A stretch of 64,000 nucleotides of DNA from Danio rerio (taxonomy: Eukaryota > Chordata > Actinopteri > Cypriniformes > Danionidae), in contig NC_133197.1 of NCBI RefSeq assembly GCF_049306965.1, forward strand, positions 6,977,001 to 7,041,000, given 5' to 3'. A program made the position numbers and the translations under genes. Position 1 is the stretch's first letter. Each line of letters begins with the position of its first letter. Below, one piece after another: positions 56,539 to 64,000 of this stretch. The notes beneath the pieces were generated by a model, which did no database searches, was not told the origin of the DNA, and worked only from the letters and a program-made list of their open reading frames with translations.

Positions 56539-57631
56539 TAGGGCTGCGCGATTATTTGAAATCAAATCGAAATCGCGATTTGGACATGGAGACTGAACAG
56601 AGATGAGTTCAGCACAGGACTTGGTGCCAAAAAAAAAAGTCAACATCTGTGGTGTGGAATAATTATAGGATAATAATAGGAAAGCTGATGTATCGCAGAA
56701 AATGGTCATTTGTAGGTCAGTTATATATTGCGTCTTATAGCGTGTGGAAAGCGCGCGGCATATCTCTTCCTTCAGCATTATTAACATGCTCCTTTGTTTT
56801 TGCTAGGCGACCATCAATCTTTTCTCAGAGGATGACAAACTATCAAAACATTGCTGCAGCTCTGATACAAGTTTTATTTAGGGAGAAAATTAAAAAACAC
56901 TGCAGTGTTTGAGTGTTCTGCATTTGAGGTAATTAGTCTATCAAAATGTGTATAAAGGCGATGCAGTGGCGCAGTAGGCAGTGCTGTTGCCTCACAGCAA
57001 GAAGGTCTCTGGTTCGAGCCTCGGCTGAGTCAGTTGGCGTTTCTGTGTGGAGTTTGCAACCCTGGATTAATAAAGGGACTAAGACAAAAAGAAAATGAAT
57101 GAATGAAAATGTGCATATTTTATACAACGTATGAAGCTTATCAGTCAGTTTTGGGTACGTGATTTGCGGTGCGGCATTCTGAAAAGTTACATTTAAGAAG
57201 CTTGTCTGTTTGTTTTCAACTAGGTGTGCCAGGAATACCCAAGAGCGTGTGGCTCTCAACATGCGAGCGCAATACGTAGCGATACGTAGAAAAGTAAAAG
57301 CAACTACTTCTGATATGTGGTCAAGCAGATCATCGGAGCTTTACTTGAGTTTGACGTGCGCGCACAATTTATTTGTGTTGCCATACTGTAGGTCTGTTCT
57401 AGAGACAATTTGTTCGACCTTTACTAGGTGATTTTTACTTTATTTTTTAACTTATGTGCGATTTAGAGACATTTCACAGGTCTTTTATAATGATCTAATA
57501 GTTTTCCTTTGGAGATATGTTTCAGATTCCCAGTGTAAAACGTCTGTGTGTGACAAAAATTTTAATTGAAAATCGCAATTTTTTCAAGAATAGCGTAATT
57601 GATTTATTTTGCCCATAATCGCACAGCCCTA
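56539..57631. mobile_element. hAT-type non-autonomous element with nested SINE
   Basis: Ends TAGGGCTGCGCGATTAT and ATAATCGCACAGCCCTA are inverted repeats, flanked by a perfect 8-base duplication GTTTCAAG (56531-56538, 57632-57639), as in hAT. No transposase domain was recognised. Confidence 0.8.
56951..57105 (+). repeat. DANA/HE1-like SINE nested in the hAT-type element
   Basis: Box A-like TGGCGCAGTAGGCAGTGCTG, box B GGTTCGAGCC, then CAGTTGGCGTTTCTGTGTGG and CTGGATTAATAAAGGGACTA. AAAATGTG flanks both sides (56943-56950, 57106-57113). Confidence 0.8.
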
Positions 57632-58492
57632 GTTTCAAGACACTGATCCATTACATTTCAGTCAATAGTAGGGTTCTGCTGTAGCTGGTGTTTACTTCTG
57701 TCACCTTGACTTGTTTAAAACCAGCTAATCTTTTTTCCCTTACCCTACACAAAATAAGATTGAGATAAAACTTTAAGAATGTTGAAAACCTGTAACCTTG
57801 TAAATTGCTTGGTTGGGACTTGTGGAGCTGCACAATGATGGATTTGCTCTCAAGTGTTTGTACTTTCCGCAGTGAAAATTAAACCACACCGAACTGAACT
57901 AAACAGAAATCCTACTCTAAAATGTGGACTGAAAGTTTTAATCTACTAGCTTATAACTTATGTGTTAAGCTGATTTGACACAATCTACATTGTAAAAGCG
58001 CTATACAAATAAAGATTAATTGAATTCACCATTGAAGCAAGCCAGGGATGAGTAAATGACAACACTAACTGACCATGCAGATAAGTTGTGCCTTGGTAAT
58101 GCAAACACATTTTAGGAATACACAGCATTATATTAAACAAAGTGCACCTAACAGACCTGAGGAAAAAGCTAGAATTATATCCCTGAATGAGGTCCTGAAT
58201 AAAAAAGTGATTCACAATGAACACCAAAGGTTAAATAAGCATTTCAAATACATTTGCTTATGGTACTGCCTATTACTGGTAGTGGTGTTGGTCTCTTCAT
58301 CTCAGTCCTAAACTTCATTCAGTCCTAAACACACACAGAACACAATAATTACATGATATAACAATCATACTGGACAAATGAAGCCAAGAATATGCAAACT
58401 GTACAGAACTAAAAAATAATAATAATACAGAGGACTGAAAAGATTGGAAAATTACCTTTAATGTTTAACAGGTCTTCATCTGCTACCTCGCT

Positions 58493-62290
<3,798 letters not shown>

Positions 62291-63119
62291 CTAAACCACA
62301 AACCAACAACTGAATGAAGGCATTTTAGGTGAACACAAGACTATAAAACACACATTTCTACAAGAACCAAACATCCCATAATTGCACAATTACAAACTCA
62401 ACTACAGGAAAAGGAAAGAGATTGTATAAGAAACATTTCCCTGATCAGAGTAACCCCCACAATTCAAACTAATGGATCACCAATGAAAGAAAAACAGCCT
62501 CCATATTTAAGTCCATCAAAAGACCAAAGCTACCACAATACAAATCACCACAGGAAAAAGAGGACCATATCATGTTATCATATTATGTTAATTCTTCCAA
62601 GAAAACTGCTTAGCTCTCCTTAGAAGAAAATAGACTAATATTTATTAGTTATCTTCGAATATTTGAAAAATTTTTAAAGCAAAAAAACTGAATTGCTCCT
62701 TGAAATCTTAAAAAATAATGCACACCGAAGTGTGGTAAAGTTATTCCACTTAAACTACCATTCTCAAAGCTAAAGTCATTGTTTGGATGTTGTATTGTAG
62801 ACTATTTTAAGGAATGTAAACAAAAACAATGTTCTTAACGTATTTCCCATTTTACATTTTTTATTTCTATAGCTTCCGATATTCCAAAAAAGTGCCACAT
62901 ATTGATAAATAATGTTATGAAAGCTGCTTTAACATGACGTTATGATTAAACTGCAGGAAATTTTCATGAGCAATAACATCACCAAATTGATATTTGTGTG
63001 TAAAACTAGCTTCTTACACAACTCATTAAAGCCTTCTGTTGTGATATTTGACTGTTGTAGCTGTTAATTTAGCTGAAATCATTTAGCATAGTGATATGGA
63101 ACTGTAATGCCTGGAACTA

Positions 63120-63891
63120 CAGGGTGGGCCATTTTTATGGAAACACCTTAATAAAATGGGAATAGTTGATGATACTAACATACTGTTTGTGGCACATCAG
63201 TATATGTGAGGGAGCAAACTTTTCAAGATGGGTGGTGGCCATGGTGGCCATTTTGAAGTCGGCCATCTTGAATCCAACTTTTGTTTTTTCAATAGGTAGA
63301 GGGTCATTTAACACATCAAACTTACTGGGAATTTCATAAGAAAAACAATGGTGAGCTTGGTTTTAACGTAACTTTGTTCTTTCATGCGTTATTGAATGGC
63401 CCCCAAGGTCTCTAGACTTTTATCTTTGGGGTCATCTGAAGGCAGTTGTATGGTGTGAAGATACAAGATGTGCAGCACCTGAAACTCCGGATACTGAAAG
63501 TCTGTGCTGGCATTTCTCCTGCGGTATTCAGTGTGTTAAGAGTGGGAGAAGAGGGTTGCACTGACAATCCAACACAATGGTCAGCACATTGAACACATTT
63601 TATAAGTGGTCAGAAACTTGTAAATAACTCATGAAAACATGAAGTTACGTTAAAACCAAAACCAAACCATTTTCTTGTGAAATTCCCAATAAGTTAGATG
63701 TGTCAAATGACCCTCTTCCTATTGAAAAAACAAAAGTCGTATCCAAGATGGCCGACTTCAAAATGGCCACCATGGTCTCCACCCATCTTGAAAAGTTTGC
63801 CTCGCATATACTAATGAGCCACAAACATCACAGCAATATCAGCAGCCATTCCCCTTTAATTACGGTGTATCCATATAAATGGCACACCATG
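63120..63891 (-). mobile_element. Mariner/Tc1-type element with long inverted termini
   Basis: GGGTGGGCCATTTTTATGG at the left and CCATATAAATGGCACACC at the right start arms of roughly 250 bases, flanked by TA (63118-63119, 63892-63893). The arms include GGCCATCTTGA and GACCCTCT blocks. Between them, about 63390-63450 translates on the plus strand to PPRSLDFYLWGHLKAVVW, like the C-terminal transposase motif. The rest of the transposase is missing. Confidence 0.65.
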
Positions 63892-64000
63892 TACTTTATC
63901 CGAGTGTTTATCTGAAAATAATGGCAAACTTTAGAATATTCATCAGAAAATCAGAATCAAGCACTCAACAGCCCTGTAGTACAATACAGTTTTCATAAAG

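Larger units (their letters stand above)
54391..58492. other. Region between genes D and E
   Basis: No supported exon. A (TA)n tract lies at 55719-55780 and a hAT-type element at 56539-57631. 57964-58025 (CTACATTGTAAAAGCGCTAT, then ACAAATAAAG) looks like a retroposon 3' tail. 54900-55700 and 55800-56520 show nothing recognised. Confidence 0.5.

Noticed and set aside
62291-62309. Hydrophobic LLVCGLG before the gene E V exon as a signal peptide
   Set aside because: No ATG in frame. The stretch is intron with a TTTAG acceptor, and the phase matches a separate signal exon as in the other genes.

Overview
The window looks like teleost nuclear DNA, most likely zebrafish (Danio rerio) or a close cyprinid. 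The base composition is AT-rich, (TA)n and (CA)n microsatellites are long, and there are many short non-autonomous DNA transposons with inverted termini. tRNA-derived SINEs resembling the zebrafish DANA/HE1 family occur at 1721-2010, 2487-2735, 53041-53115 and 56951-57105. The species call is inference. No virus-derived element, rRNA or CRISPR was recognised.

The genes are five members of an immunoglobulin-superfamily receptor cluster of CD2/SLAM/CD48-like architecture, all read here as exons. Genes A (1359-8512), B (15353-22516) and C (32101-36854) lie in tandem on the plus strand. Each has six coding exons in the same phases: signal peptide, cysteine-free V-like domain, cysteine-rich C2-like domain, transmembrane segment, and two short cytoplasmic exons. 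Their predicted tails end in a V-E-Y-x-x-[I/L] motif, which fits an ITIM. Genes D (54271-43457) and E (62290-58493, 5' part missing) are on the minus strand. They carry V-like domains with an unusual C-x4-C pair, a transmembrane exon and a tyrosine-free tail. An orphan promoter plus first exon at about 27148-27597 looks like the stump of another plus-strand paralog.

Other points at gene level: the plus-strand genes share a non-canonical GC-AG intron after the transmembrane exon. Their C2 exons are nearly identical in DNA although the V exons have diverged, which suggests gene conversion. A conserved upstream block carries RUNX-like and IRF-like sites, plus an AP-1 half in some copies. Gene A has a second GC donor and has lost one tyrosine and one cysteine that its paralogs keep.

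Layout: 1-858 no gene; 859-8760 gene A, with SINEs, a Harbinger relic and a foldback element in its introns; 8761-14570 repeats; 14571-22662 gene B, intron 4 filled by a piggyBac-type element containing a mariner-type one; 22663-27147 mostly unassigned; 27148-27600 orphan exon; 27601-31827 repeats; 31828-37039 gene C; 37040-43456 repeats and a minisatellite; 43457-54390 gene D; 54391-58492 repeats, including a hAT-type element with a nested SINE; 58493-62290 gene E; 62291-64000 flank with a mariner-type element.

Inferred biology: these are leukocyte surface receptors. A, B and C would inhibit signalling through SH2-domain phosphatases or adaptors. D and E would be adhesion-type partners without tyrosine signalling. 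All exon boundaries were read by eye from splice sites, phase and paralogy.
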